Source: Bin55 sp965205545 (GTDB taxonomy: Bacteria; Pseudomonadota; Gammaproteobacteria; Pseudomonadales; Azotimanducaceae). From it: a DNA stretch of 64,000 nt. The stretch covers positions 2,976,001 to 3,040,000 of the forward strand of contig OZ242170.1 of NCBI GenBank assembly GCA_965205545.1. The letters run 5' to 3'. The position numbers were made by a program, and so were the translations under genes. Positions 1 through 8,746 of the stretch are shown here, in pieces (position 1 is the stretch's first letter; each line of letters begins with the position of its first letter). Under the pieces are notes generated by a model. That model saw nothing but the letters and a program-made list of their open reading frames with translations. It was not told the origin of the DNA and did no database searches.

Positions 1-1638
1 CCAATTTGCGCGAACTTCCTGGTGTACTCTTCCTTCAAAGTTTCGGTTGCCCGACAAGACTGAGGAAACAATGAGATCGCCCTCAGTAATCGCCTCCGAA
101 ATGGCTTCTGGAAGCGGACCGGAGTTACCAATGCACGTCGTGCATCCATAACCCACCAGATTGAACCCAATTTGATCCAGCGACGTTTGCAATCCCGTCT
201 GAACTAGGTATTCAGTGACCACTTTGGATCCCGGTGCCAAAGAGGTCTTCACCCAAGGTCGAGTCCGCAGACCACGTTCCAGTGCTTTCTGAGCAACAAG
301 CCCTGCACCGAGCATGACTGCCGGATTGGACGTATTCGTGCACGAGGTGATGGCGGCAATTACGACATCGCCATCGTTGAGACTATAGCTTGACCCTTTC
401 ACAGGGACTGCGTTTGCCGTGGAGACTTCTTTACTGCCGTTCTGCATGGCAGCTAAATCGAAGCTAGACTTCAAGTTTCTCAACGCAACTCGGTCCTGAG
501 GTCTCTTTGGGCCCGCAAGAGCTGGTTCGATGGTGGCAAGGTCAACGTCTAAGGATTCGGAGAACTCTGGTTCGACGAGATCGTTGCGCCATAGGCCTTG
601 CGTCTTTGCATACCTCTCTACCAAATCGATGAGTTGCTTTGGACGCGATGTCAGTTCGAGGTAGGAAATTGTCTCGTTGTCTATGGGAAAGAAGCCGCAC
701 GTGGCTCCGTATTCCGGCGACATATTGGAAATCGTTGCTCGGTCGGCAAGCGACAGTTGACCAACACCAGAGCCGAAAAATTCGACAAACGCGCCAACCA
801 CCCCAACTTTTCGAAGAACCTCAACAACGTGCAGGACCAAGTCAGTGGCGGTGACTCCCTCGGTCAGCGTGCCGGTTAGTCGTACACCCACGACCGGAGG
901 AACCAACATGGATATGGGTTGACCGAGCATTGCTGCCTCAGCTTCGATCCCGCCGACGCCCCATCCAAGCACCCCAAGTCCATTGATCATGGTCGTATGG
1001 CTGTCCGTTCCAACGAGTGTGTCTGGGTATGCAATGGATTTGTCACCGTTGTCCGATGTCCACACCACCTCGGCAAGGTGCTCAAGGTTCACTTGGTGGC
1101 AAATACCGGTACCGGGGGGCACCACGCGAAAGTTTTCAAAGGCTGTTTGCCCCCATTTAAGGAAGCGATAGCGTTCCCTGTTGCGCTGTATCTCAAGGTC
1201 AACATTTGAGTTGAATGCCTCGGGAGACCCATAGTGATCCACCATGACGGAGTGATCGATAACTAGGTCTACAGGTGTCAATGGATTTATGATCGAAGCG
1301 TCGCAGCCAGCTTCAACGACGGCGTCGCGCATCGCTGCAAGGTCGGCAATTGCTGGGACGCCAGTAAAGTCTTGCATCAGCACGCGTGCGGGACGGAAGG
1401 CGATCTCCTGACTTCCTGGCTTGTTCTTACTCCAGTTGCCCACCGCGACGACATCTTCAGCGCAAACTGTGCTGCCATCCTCGTGTCGGAGCAGGTTCTC
1501 CAGTAGGATTTTCAGGGAGATTGGGAGGCGCGAAACGTCCCCGGCGCCCTGGGCGCTGGCTCGTTCAAGATCGTAATAGGTGTAATTGCGGCCGCCTACC
1601 GACAGCTCGCTTTTGCTATCAAAACTGTTGTTACTCAT
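1..1638 (-). CDS. acnA: Aconitate hydratase AcnA, 5' portion (truncated by window edge)
   Basis: Interconverts citrate and isocitrate through a [4Fe-4S] cluster in the cytoplasmic TCA/glyoxylate cycle. The frame runs from ATG at 1638 (MSNNSFDSKSELSVGG) without a stop to base 1, giving 546 residues of a family of about 890; the C-terminal swivel domain lies outside the window. The cluster cysteine motif SCTNTSNPAVMLGAG falls near residue 434 and the paired-cysteine motif YGCTTCIGNSGPL near residue 500, matching the spacing of bacterial AcnA/IRP-type aconitases. The 'PGTGICHQVNLEHLAEVVW' and 'TDSHTTMINGLGVLGWGVGG' blocks are also typical. It is transcribed leftwards, divergently from the MNT-HEPN gene across a 248-bp gap. 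Family assignment is secure; the 3' end cannot be checked. Confidence 0.96.
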   Translation of the reverse strand, partial: MSNNSFDSKSELSVGGRNYTYYDLERASAQGAGDVSRLPISLKILLENLLRHEDGSTVCAEDVVAVGNWSKNKPGSQEIAFRPARVLMQDFTGVPAIADLAAMRDAVVEAGCDASIINPLTPVDLVIDHSVMVDHYGSPEAFNSNVDLEIQRNRERYRFLKWGQTAFENFRVVPPGTGICHQVNLEHLAEVVWTSDNGDKSIAYPDTLVGTDSHTTMINGLGVLGWGVGGIEAEAAMLGQPISMLVPPVVGVRLTGTLTEGVTATDLVLHVVEVLRKVGVVGAFVEFFGSGVGQLSLADRATISNMSPEYGATCGFFPIDNETISYLELTSRPKQLIDLVERYAKTQGLWRNDLVEPEFSESLDVDLATIEPALAGPKRPQDRVALRNLKSSFDLAAMQNGSKEVSTANAVPVKGSSYSLNDGDVVIAAITSCTNTSNPAVMLGAGLVAQKALERGLRTRPWVKTSLAPGSKVVTEYLVQTGLQTSLDQIGFNLVGYGCTTCIGNSGPLPEAISEAITEGDLIVSSVLSGNRNFEGRVHQEVRANW

Positions 1639-1886
1639 GGGGAATGAGGTCTATGTGTACTAAGAGAGACTGAGCAGCGTTTTCCCCTGGATTCACCAGC
1701 GGAGGAACCAAGAATGCGCCGTTAGCTCGGGCGTATTTTAACTTCCATTGCTCAGCGGTCTTGTTAGAGCGCGTTATAGCGCTTCGACAATCTTGACAAT
1801 TAGTAGAGGAGCGAGTTTGTGTCAACTGCAGGTGCAGGTGGTACGTAGCCATTCAGTCTACATTTGAGCCAAGAGTCTTACAATTG
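1639..1886. other. Divergent intergenic region acnA / MNT-HEPN
   Basis: Gap between two divergent genes, so both promoters should lie here. An inverted repeat AGCGC-GTTATA-GCGCT occupies 1768–1783. On the minus strand a perfect -35-like TTGACA (1825–1820) is followed after 17 bp only by a poor -10 (TAATTG), so an acnA promoter there is tentative. No small gene is convincing. Confidence 0.25.
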
Positions 1887-2876
1887 ATGCATTGCTCTAT
1901 AGCCGACAGAGCTTTCAATTTGGGTGTTGCAATGGCAACAAATGTTGCAGAAAGTGCCTTTTCATTACGTGGGAAATCGGTAAAGGTCCCAAAGTGGTTG
2001 CAGCAGGACGTAGAGAATTGGATAAAGCACCCCCACATCGAGTCTGTGCTACTGTTCGGGAGTAGGGTAACGGGGCACGCTACGTCTGTTAGCGATTGGG
2101 ATGTTGCAGTTCTGTATAACGGGCATCGTGCTCCTACGTTGCCCCCATGCTCCAATCGCACTAAACACCATGTGGACTTTGCGATGCTGTCAGTGACCCG
2201 ATTGCAAAAGGAGTCTCATCTTATCGGGACGCTAGCTCATGAATTGGTTCAGCATGGCAAGTTGCTTGCTGGTTGGCTACCTTCCATTAACGGGAATGAC
2301 ATTGCTATGAGCGGGGACGCACTTGAACGACACTTGGAGTACGGTTTCAAGGACTTGGCGAGAGCAATTCGTGAAATCGTTTCAGCATGGGAATATAGTG
2401 GCTACATTGAACCAATTGAGGATGTTGTTGCCGGTGATGCAAGTAGTTGCAGTGCTAATGGTGCGGAACACGTAGCTAAGGCACTCTGCGTGTATTTGGG
2501 AATAACCTACCAATATACCCATGATGTACGAGTACTTGCTCAAACAGTCCCAGCAGAATGGAGATCCAAAGTGCCGGCGATGGACGGTTATACCTCGACC
2601 GCTCATGTCTCACGTTACACGGGAGACGAAGAGACTATAGGCGAAGTTTCGGTTCGCATACATCGATCTATGGAGCTGCTATTGGAGATCTTGAGACCCT
2701 GCCTTGGCAAACTGTCACAGGAGTCAATTGAAGCTTTGAGCGGGAAGTTGGACGTTTCATTGGATATTCGAGACTTAGACAACATGGTCGACGCTGAACA
2801 ACAGCATTCGTTAGTAGCTCAGCTAGCGACTGTACTCCATGGCTTGCGACTCGAGTTAGCGAGCCACGGAAGTTAG
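1887..2876 (+). CDS. MNT nucleotidyltransferase–HEPN domain fusion protein
   Basis: Single-chain protein of about 329 residues. The N-terminal half is a minimal nucleotidyltransferase. From the TTG at 1884 as residue 1, G59-S60 is followed by exactly ten residues and then D71-W-D73, the GSX10DXD motif, and a third acidic residue sits in VDFAML (D98), so the active site looks complete. The C-terminal half has the HEPN pattern EHVAKALCVYLGITYQYTHD followed by a RYTGDEE segment and a long helix. I see no canonical RX4-6H RNase motif, so this HEPN half may be inactive or a binding module. In type VII toxin–antitoxin pairs MNT (MntA) AMPylates and inhibits a separate HEPN (HepT); here the two are joined. 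ATG 1887 is preferred over the adjacent TTG 1884; a weak AAGAG lies upstream. It stands alone between acnA and a convergent gene. Confidence 0.75.
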   Translation: MHCSIADRAFNLGVAMATNVAESAFSLRGKSVKVPKWLQQDVENWIKHPHIESVLLFGSRVTGHATSVSDWDVAVLYNGHRAPTLPPCSNRTKHHVDFAMLSVTRLQKESHLIGTLAHELVQHGKLLAGWLPSINGNDIAMSGDALERHLEYGFKDLARAIREIVSAWEYSGYIEPIEDVVAGDASSCSANGAEHVAKALCVYLGITYQYTHDVRVLAQTVPAEWRSKVPAMDGYTSTAHVSRYTGDEETIGEVSVRIHRSMELLLEILRPCLGKLSQESIEALSGKLDVSLDIRDLDNMVDAEQQHSLVAQLATVLHGLRLELASHGS

Positions 2877-3081
2877 ACCAACTACAGGCTGGGCGATTTG
2901 GCGTGAGAATTCATGGGCGAAGAGATTCCAATGCAAGATTTCAATCGACTTACTCTTTCTATTACATAGTTGCGACACGGCAAATCAGGTTACGATTCGT
3001 ACGGTCGAATGTCGGAGTCTATCTCGTACCTACAAACTAGGGTCGCCAACGCTTCAGTCCCAAGTTTAGGAATGCAACACT

Positions 3082-3759
3082 CTAGGTACCGAAAACGGTG
3101 TAGTTGTTCTCAATGATCAACCTGACAGACACGTATCCACCGAGCAAGCCAAACAAAATCCAGGCAGTGTTGATACCCCAGATCAGAATGTTTGTTTGAA
3201 GCTTGGGGATGAGCTTCTGCCGTTGTGCAATGAAAAAGCTAGCAATGTACATCGCTGTAGCGTGTATCCATTGCCAAGAAACCATTAGTCCAACTATGCC
3301 AACAACAATGGCCGGCCTGAACTTTACGGTGTACGCAAACAACAAGAACAACGTCGGCAGCAACGTCACAAATCCGTTGCCTACATCAACTATGAAACCG
3401 TAGGTACGTCGGTCTGCGTACGAGCGATCATAGATTGAATATGCTGCCCACGCATCTGCCCACTGCTTTGTTGTAAAGGCTTCAGCAATAGCAATTCGCG
3501 AGATTAGGTAGTTGATGGCCGGAGTTCGACCCGTGGTTGTACCAGTTTGCTCCCAGTAGTCAACTCGTTCTTGGACGTAATCTCTCCGAGCATAGAGACA
3601 AATTTCCCAGATGCACACCAGTACATTTGAAGCAAGAAAGAAAACAAACAGGCAATAGGCGATGTGTACATTGCCGTGTAGCCATACGTTTGTACCAACG
3701 CACGCCAGTGCGAGAGCCAGAATGAAGACGACGACGTAAATCCAAGTAGGAAACTTCAT
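3082..3759 (-). CDS. Integral membrane protein of unknown function
   Basis: 225 residues, not recognised. It starts MKFPTWIYVVVFILALALAC and shows about five hydrophobic segments (roughly residues 5–25, 31–52, 125–147, 150–172 and 190–214). A polar loop (about 58–115) contains 'RRDYVQERVDYWEQTG' and 'RSYADRRTYG'. The ATG is preceded by AAGGA about 11 nt upstream. It lies 32 bp behind gamma-glutamyltransferase on the same strand, so it may be the last gene of that operon. No catalytic motif is visible. A cytoplasmic-membrane location is likely from the segments; no function is assigned. Confidence 0.6.
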   Translation of the reverse strand: MKFPTWIYVVVFILALALACVGTNVWLHGNVHIAYCLFVFFLASNVLVCIWEICLYARRDYVQERVDYWEQTGTTTGRTPAINYLISRIAIAEAFTTKQWADAWAAYSIYDRSYADRRTYGFIVDVGNGFVTLLPTLFLLFAYTVKFRPAIVVGIVGLMVSWQWIHATAMYIASFFIAQRQKLIPKLQTNILIWGINTAWILFGLLGGYVSVRLIIENNYTVFGT

Positions 3760-3791
3760 TAGGTTCGTTGTCCTTCCGCAACACCCTGCAT

Positions 3792-5528
3792 CTATCTAGA
3801 CAGGGACTCGACTGACTCTTTCTTTTGAGGAGGATCCGACAATCCAGATGCATAGCCGGTGTTTCGAGGATCGCTAACTCCCACAATCCACCCATCCCGC
3901 CAACCTGCCGTATTGGCATCGCCTATTGCATTTCTATATGTGATTTCGTGATCCAGCTCCTGCAATTCTTCAACCACAGCAATGGAAAAACCGTTTCTCT
4001 CTAAAGTCACGACATCGGGCAGCCATTGGTGGTGAAATCGAGGTTGAGCAACGGCGTCATTGAGAGTCATTCCGTGATCAAGAACGTTTGTGACTACCTG
4101 CAGGACCGTCGTAATGATCGTCGATCCACCTGGCGAACCAGTAACTATCACCGGTTTGTTGTCATGTACCACTATTGTCGGTGTCATCGAACTCAGCATT
4201 CGCTTTTTCGGTTCAATTGAATTAGCCTCCGCCCCAATCAAACCAAACTGATTCGGCACACCTGGTTTGGACGAAAAATCATCCATTTCGTTGTTTAACA
4301 AGAAACCTGCTCCCTGCACTACGATGCCACTTCCGTATCCGCTGTTGAGCGTTGTGGTATAGGCCACAGCATTGCCCTTTCCATCGATGGCGGAGAGATG
4401 AGTGGTTTCTTCGCTTTCGACCGACAAATTGCCAGCTGCGATGTCTCGCGACTGGGATCTCTTGTTTGAGTCGAAGTCCCTAAACCGCGACAAAGCGTAG
4501 CGCTTGTTTGTCAAGAGGGCAATTGGTACTGGATAGAAGTCCGAATCACCCAGATGGACTGCACGATCGGCATAAGCTCGACGCTCGATTTCGACCATCA
4601 GATGCATTGACGAGCTTGTTGCAACGCCCAGCTCTGACAAGTCGAACGGTTCGAGCATATTGAGCATTTGAACGAGCAGCACGCCACCGGAAGAAGGCGG
4701 CGGCATGCTCACTACTTGGTAGCCACGGTAGTCCCCAACAATAGGTTCGCGCCATACTGACTCGTAGGATTCCAAGTCGTCGAGCGTGATTAAGCCACTT
4801 CCACGTTCCATCTCTTCCACCATCAATTGGGCTGTTTTGCCCTTGTAGAAGCCGTCACGTCCTTGGTCGCTTATGCGCTCTAAGGTTAGTGCCAAGTCCG
4901 CTTGAACGAATAGTTCACCGGGTTCGTAGGTGCCTTCGTCCGATTTGAGAAAGACCCTCTTGGCGCCGGCAGATTTGAGCCATTGGTTTTTTCGCCCGCT
5001 GAACTGCCGAGCCAAGTCTTCTGTGAGGGGAAATCCTTCCTTCGCGAGCCTGATACCTGCAGCCATAACTTGTTCCCGCGACAACACACCAAATTTCTCG
5101 TGTACTGTCAGCAGCCCTGCGACAGAACCGGGAACTCCAGAAGCTTGGTGACTTCGCAATGCCTTTTGTGGGCTGTAGTCGCCATCGGCGTCTAGAAACA
5201 TGTCGCGAAATGCAGCAGCCGGTGCTATTTCGCGGTGGTCGTTTGCGAATAGGGTCCCGTCGGCAAGGCGAATGACCATGAATCCCCCACCACCGATGTT
5301 TCCCGCTGCGGGGTGAGTAACTGCAAGAGCAAATCCGGCAGCTACGATGGCATCGACAGCGTTTCCACCCTGAGCCATTGCCTCCGTTCCAGCCTTGGAT
5401 GCCAACTCTGAACGGGTTACGACGACACCGTGCTGCGAACGAACTTCGTTTGCAGTTGCCAAGCTTCCAGCAAGTAGAGCAATGGCTAGAACTGCAGCAG
5501 CGATTGCAGAATTTGGTTTGAAGTTCAT
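3792..5528 (-). CDS. ggt: Gamma-glutamyltransferase
   Basis: Periplasmic Ntn-hydrolase that transfers or hydrolyses the gamma-glutamyl group of glutathione and related peptides after autoprocessing. The TTHLSAIDGKGNAV motif gives the nucleophile threonine at about residue 375 of the mature start, and 'GSPGGSTIITTVLQ' and 'MLSSMTPTIVV' match the small subunit. Length (578) fits full-length E. coli-type enzymes. The longest frame opens at 5561, but ATG 5528 is preferred: AAGGGG lies 5–6 nt upstream and it begins a clear signal peptide (MNFKPNSAIAAAVLAIALLA, cleavage near ATA-NEV). It lies 41 bp behind the beta-barrel gene on the same strand, so it is probably co-transcribed with the ABC transporter cluster. 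This hints at glutathione or gamma-glutamyl peptide turnover in the periplasm, which is inference. Confidence 0.95.
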   Translation of the reverse strand: MNFKPNSAIAAAVLAIALLAGSLATANEVRSQHGVVVTRSELASKAGTEAMAQGGNAVDAIVAAGFALAVTHPAAGNIGGGGFMVIRLADGTLFANDHREIAPAAAFRDMFLDADGDYSPQKALRSHQASGVPGSVAGLLTVHEKFGVLSREQVMAAGIRLAKEGFPLTEDLARQFSGRKNQWLKSAGAKRVFLKSDEGTYEPGELFVQADLALTLERISDQGRDGFYKGKTAQLMVEEMERGSGLITLDDLESYESVWREPIVGDYRGYQVVSMPPPSSGGVLLVQMLNMLEPFDLSELGVATSSSMHLMVEIERRAYADRAVHLGDSDFYPVPIALLTNKRYALSRFRDFDSNKRSQSRDIAAGNLSVESEETTHLSAIDGKGNAVAYTTTLNSGYGSGIVVQGAGFLLNNEMDDFSSKPGVPNQFGLIGAEANSIEPKKRMLSSMTPTIVVHDNKPVIVTGSPGGSTIITTVLQVVTNVLDHGMTLNDAVAQPRFHHQWLPDVVTLERNGFSIAVVEELQELDHEITYRNAIGDANTAGWRDGWIVGVSDPRNTGYASGLSDPPQKKESVESLSR

Positions 5529-5569
5529 ACTACCCCTTGTGTGATGTGAGCGTCTCGCCATGCAGTAGG

Positions 5570-6814
5570 TTAGCGGTAGTAGGACAGTTCGAAGAACACG
5601 CCTGCCTGTCCGCCAATCGTACTTGTGTCGTCCACTTCTAGAGGACCGAACTCTTCATTTCTGTCCGCGAACGGCACACGAATTCCAAAGGACATACTTA
5701 GGTTGTCCGTGGGCAGGTGATTGAAAAAGGTTTGAAGAAGAAAACTCCGATCGTTCAAATTGCTCAAAACGGTGAGGGATTGGTTCCAAAGAGCATGCCA
5801 GGTGATGCTGGAACCAGCCGCCAAGATCCGTCTTCCATAGGCGAAAACTTCCCCTCGTTGCGTGCCTGACGCAAGACGGGAGGGGAGATTGCGTAGTCCG
5901 TCCCGCAACTCCGAGACACCCACGCCGTTGTAGTAAAACTCGACAAAGGTGTAGAGGATTCCCCCCCTGACCCCCCAACTGTAGTCAACATTCACCGCGG
6001 CCGATGTCCAACAACCGTTTTCGCAGGTAGTAGCAACGTCTGCGCGAAGGAGCATGCCTCCTAGTGGCAAAGCGGACGAAACACCGACAATAGATGCGTC
6101 GTAGTGCTTGCCAAGCATGAACTCTAGTTCATTCTCTCTAATCGGGAAGTAGGTCTTGATCGCAAAGGTGCCGGTCTCGCGCGCGGACGAGAGGTTTGAG
6201 TCTCGCAAGATGCTAAGAAATTGAACTTCTGAACCATTGCCCATGAGACGTTCCACCACGACCGAGTCATTGCCTCTTTTGAATTCGCGATCTATAGTGG
6301 TTGGAGGGTGTGCGTTGAACACATCTAAAGGCTGATAGACGATCCCTCTGCCCCAAAACAAGGGCATCCTTCCCAACATTACTCGCCAGCGTTCGTTTCG
6401 AAAGGTGACGCGTAATTGGTCGACAAATAGCGAGACTCTGTGGTGTGAACCAGAGCTCAATTCCGCAGAGAGGTCCCACGCTCTGCCGACTTCATGCTGA
6501 CTATTGTTCATTGCACCAAAGACGGAAGCTTCAGTGACTGTGTTGCTTGCGTTTGCCAGAGCTACGCCGTGAAAGTCAAAGCTCCAGCCTTCTGTTTTTC
6601 GCTCAAAAATGTAGCGAACGTCTGACGAATAGTTTTGCCATATGGAATCGTCGGCTCTTGTAGCTGAATCCTGAACTGCCGCTTCCCCGATATCGGCTGC
6701 CAGCCTAATGCGGACACGGCTGTCGCCCGACACGTCTGCAACGAAAACAGCTATGGCAATGAGTAGCAACCCAGCGCGATAGCTATTTGCTGGCGTCTTG
6801 AAGGATTTTTCCAT
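5570..6814 (-). CDS. Predicted outer-membrane beta-barrel protein
   Basis: 414 residues with an N-terminal signal peptide (hydrophobic stretch GLLLIAIAVFVADVSG) followed by alternating strand-like segments with many aromatic residues. Segments such as 'RVTFRNERWRVMLGRMPLFW' and 'WGRGIVYQPLDVFN' resemble barrel proteins of the alginate-export or porin type. The start overlaps the end of the ABC ATPase gene by 32 bp, so the two are translationally linked. Clustering with two FtsX permeases, a LolD-like ATPase and a LolA-like carrier suggests the barrel is the outer-membrane end of that system. No specific substrate can be read from the sequence, and the exact barrel family is uncertain. Confidence 0.7.
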   Translation of the reverse strand: MEKSFKTPANSYRAGLLLIAIAVFVADVSGDSRVRIRLAADIGEAAVQDSATRADDSIWQNYSSDVRYIFERKTEGWSFDFHGVALANASNTVTEASVFGAMNNSQHEVGRAWDLSAELSSGSHHRVSLFVDQLRVTFRNERWRVMLGRMPLFWGRGIVYQPLDVFNAHPPTTIDREFKRGNDSVVVERLMGNGSEVQFLSILRDSNLSSARETGTFAIKTYFPIRENELEFMLGKHYDASIVGVSSALPLGGMLLRADVATTCENGCWTSAAVNVDYSWGVRGGILYTFVEFYYNGVGVSELRDGLRNLPSRLASGTQRGEVFAYGRRILAAGSSITWHALWNQSLTVLSNLNDRSFLLQTFFNHLPTDNLSMSFGIRVPFADRNEEFGPLEVDDTSTIGGQAGVFFELSYYR

Positions 6815-7472
6815 CTTCGAGCGGTATGCGGCGAGTGGCGTAGCTCATGACTGTTGGGTCGTGCGTCGCTGTGAGAATCGTTATGCCGTAGTCGCGATTG
6901 ACCTGCTGCAACAGTTCGCACAATTCCCGAGTCATGGCCGAGTCTAGATTGGCACTTGGCTCGTCTGCAATGAGAAGCAGCGGTTTACCCACAAGAGCGC
7001 GAGCAATTGCCACTCGCTGTTGCTGCCCCCCGGATAGTTCCCCGGGTCGACGATTGGCGGCATCCTCCAATCCAACGGAACGAAGTACCTCCAGTCCTCG
7101 GGATGTGCGCTCATTGCTCGAAAATCCTTGGAGCTGAAGAATGAACTCTACGTTTTCCAAAGCAGACAGTACTGGAATGAGATTGAATGCTTGGAAAACA
7201 AACCCAATTCTCTTGAGTCGCAGATCCGACAACTGGTTTGAGGATAGCTGAGCAAGATCTTGATCTTCAACCCAAACCTTGCCTGACGTTGGCGAGTCCA
7301 GTCCTCCTATGAGATGCAACATGGTGGACTTCCCACAGCCTGATGGGCCAACTATGCTGACGAATTCGCCACTTTGAATTGATATGGAGACCTCTTGTAG
7401 AGCGTGCACAGCGACATTGCCCTGCCCGTAAGTACGAACCACTTTCTCCAAACGAACAACTGTTTCATTCAT
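6783..7472 (-). CDS. ABC transporter ATP-binding protein, LolD/MacB type
   Basis: 229-residue cytoplasmic ATPase with Walker A GPSGCGKST (about 42–50), Q-loop 'FVFQAFNLIP' (91–100), signature LSGGQQQRVAIARAL (146 on), Walker B LLLIADEP (165–172) and switch His in 'TATHDP'. Size and sequence place it in the LolD/MacB/FtsE group that works with FtsX-type permeases, driving mechanotransmission or lipoprotein extraction rather than ordinary import. It follows the downstream FtsX gene by 13 bp and overlaps the beta-barrel gene by 32 bp. The ATG start begins MNETVVRLEKVVRTYGQG, a normal family start. Confidence 0.95.
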   Translation of the reverse strand: MNETVVRLEKVVRTYGQGNVAVHALQEVSISIQSGEFVSIVGPSGCGKSTMLHLIGGLDSPTSGKVWVEDQDLAQLSSNQLSDLRLKRIGFVFQAFNLIPVLSALENVEFILQLQGFSSNERTSRGLEVLRSVGLEDAANRRPGELSGGQQQRVAIARALVGKPLLLIADEPSANLDSAMTRELCELLQQVNRDYGITILTATHDPTVMSYATRRIPLEDGKILQDASK

Positions 7473-7485
7473 GATTTGGCACTCT

Positions 7486-8703
7486 TCAATCTCTTAGCGC
7501 CTCCAAGGGATTCATGCGGACGGCACGAATTGCAGGAAAGAAGCTTGCGACAATCGACAACACCAAAGAAATAAGTATGACTATAGCGATGTCGCGTGGG
7601 AGTGCCGCCGGATTGATTCGAGGCGACATACCCATCATGTCTACGCCTGATGCGAACGCGCTGAGATCTATACCTTCACTTAACCATGTGAAGACAGCAA
7701 GACTTCCAACAAGACCAAGAGCGATTCCGATAACCATGAGGATTACTGACTCCAAGACAACCTGGGAAACAATGACTGTTGGTCTCATACCGACCGCGCG
7801 AAACAGCCCAAACTCCTGCGTTCGCTCAAGTACAGCTGTGATCAAGGTGTTTACAAGACCAAACACTAGGGCTCCCAATACTATTCCGAGCCAAATGTAT
7901 ATGACTACATCCACTGTCTCATAGAGGAACGCAACAAGAGGGTTGCTTTGCTGCCAGCTCAATACGTCGAACTCAGAAAACGCACTTTGCACGATGGTGT
8001 AGTCCGCTTGGTCTACATATCGTGTTCGAAAGCGTATTGACAGCTCTGTGACTTGGTTTGTTGCAAGCAGTCCTTGCAGTGCTTCAAGTCCAGTGAAGAC
8101 GAAAGTTCGTTCAGCGCTTTCGGACTGAGCATCGTAGACGCCAGCGATCGTATATCCGATTTCCTTGGAAATGCCATCCGAGTCCTGCGTGATGACCACG
8201 ATTCTCCGGCCTAGTTTGGTTTGCAGATCGTCGAGCAATGCGCGGCCGATGAGAATCTGGGAATCGTGCACATCTGCAAGTTGAGTACCCTCCAGAGTCG
8301 CACTTGAAATGAAAGAAATGATTTCTCGATCTGGGTCAATGCCTACCAACTGGGCACCGCGTGTCTCGCGTTCACTCATTACTACGGATGGAACGGTCAA
8401 TCGTGTAGCCCACCCCATGACCGGCAAGTCTTTCAGTGCGAAGTCCACATCGTCAGTTCCGATCGAGAAGCCTCTTTCGACCGTGGGGTCGTCCCTGTAC
8501 CCATGAGCATGCAGCTTTATATGGCCCGAAAGATTGTCAACCACAGTGTCGACCATCTGTACCTGCATGCCGCGCACAAAACTGTTGAGCACGATAACGC
8601 CACCTATTGCGACCGTGATAGCAAAGAGCAAGATGGAGTTTCGTCGCCATTGGCGTCGTAAGTTCCGAGCACTCATGCTGAATATGAGCTTTACTCGACT
8701 CAT
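7486..8703 (-). CDS. FtsX-like ABC transporter permease (second of pair)
   Basis: Inner-membrane subunit of a MacB/LolCE-type ABC system. It has one N-terminal membrane helix (about residues 20–40), a large periplasmic domain and three C-terminal helices, ending in the family-typical 'FFPAIRAVRMNPLEALRD'. The longest frame opens at 8805, but ATG 8703 (MSRVKLIFSMSARNLRRQWR) is chosen: it gives 405 residues, matches the paralogous permease just upstream (407), and avoids overlapping that gene. The helix is followed by 'ITVAIGGVIVLNSFVRGMQ', the normal MacB-like entry into the periplasmic domain. It is paired with 8747–9970, and the two probably form a LolC/LolE-like heterodimer. Confidence 0.93.
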   Translation of the reverse strand: MSRVKLIFSMSARNLRRQWRRNSILLFAITVAIGGVIVLNSFVRGMQVQMVDTVVDNLSGHIKLHAHGYRDDPTVERGFSIGTDDVDFALKDLPVMGWATRLTVPSVVMSERETRGAQLVGIDPDREIISFISSATLEGTQLADVHDSQILIGRALLDDLQTKLGRRIVVITQDSDGISKEIGYTIAGVYDAQSESAERTFVFTGLEALQGLLATNQVTELSIRFRTRYVDQADYTIVQSAFSEFDVLSWQQSNPLVAFLYETVDVVIYIWLGIVLGALVFGLVNTLITAVLERTQEFGLFRAVGMRPTVIVSQVVLESVILMVIGIALGLVGSLAVFTWLSEGIDLSAFASGVDMMGMSPRINPAALPRDIAIVILISLVLSIVASFFPAIRAVRMNPLEALRD

Positions 8704-8746
8704 GGGTCCGTGTTTCCAGCAATTGAGCTCTTGGTAGGCATTGCTC

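Noticed and set aside
1631..1852. Minus-strand frame of 73 residues overlapping the acnA start
   Set aside because: It lies in the acnA upstream region in another frame and has no protein-like features.
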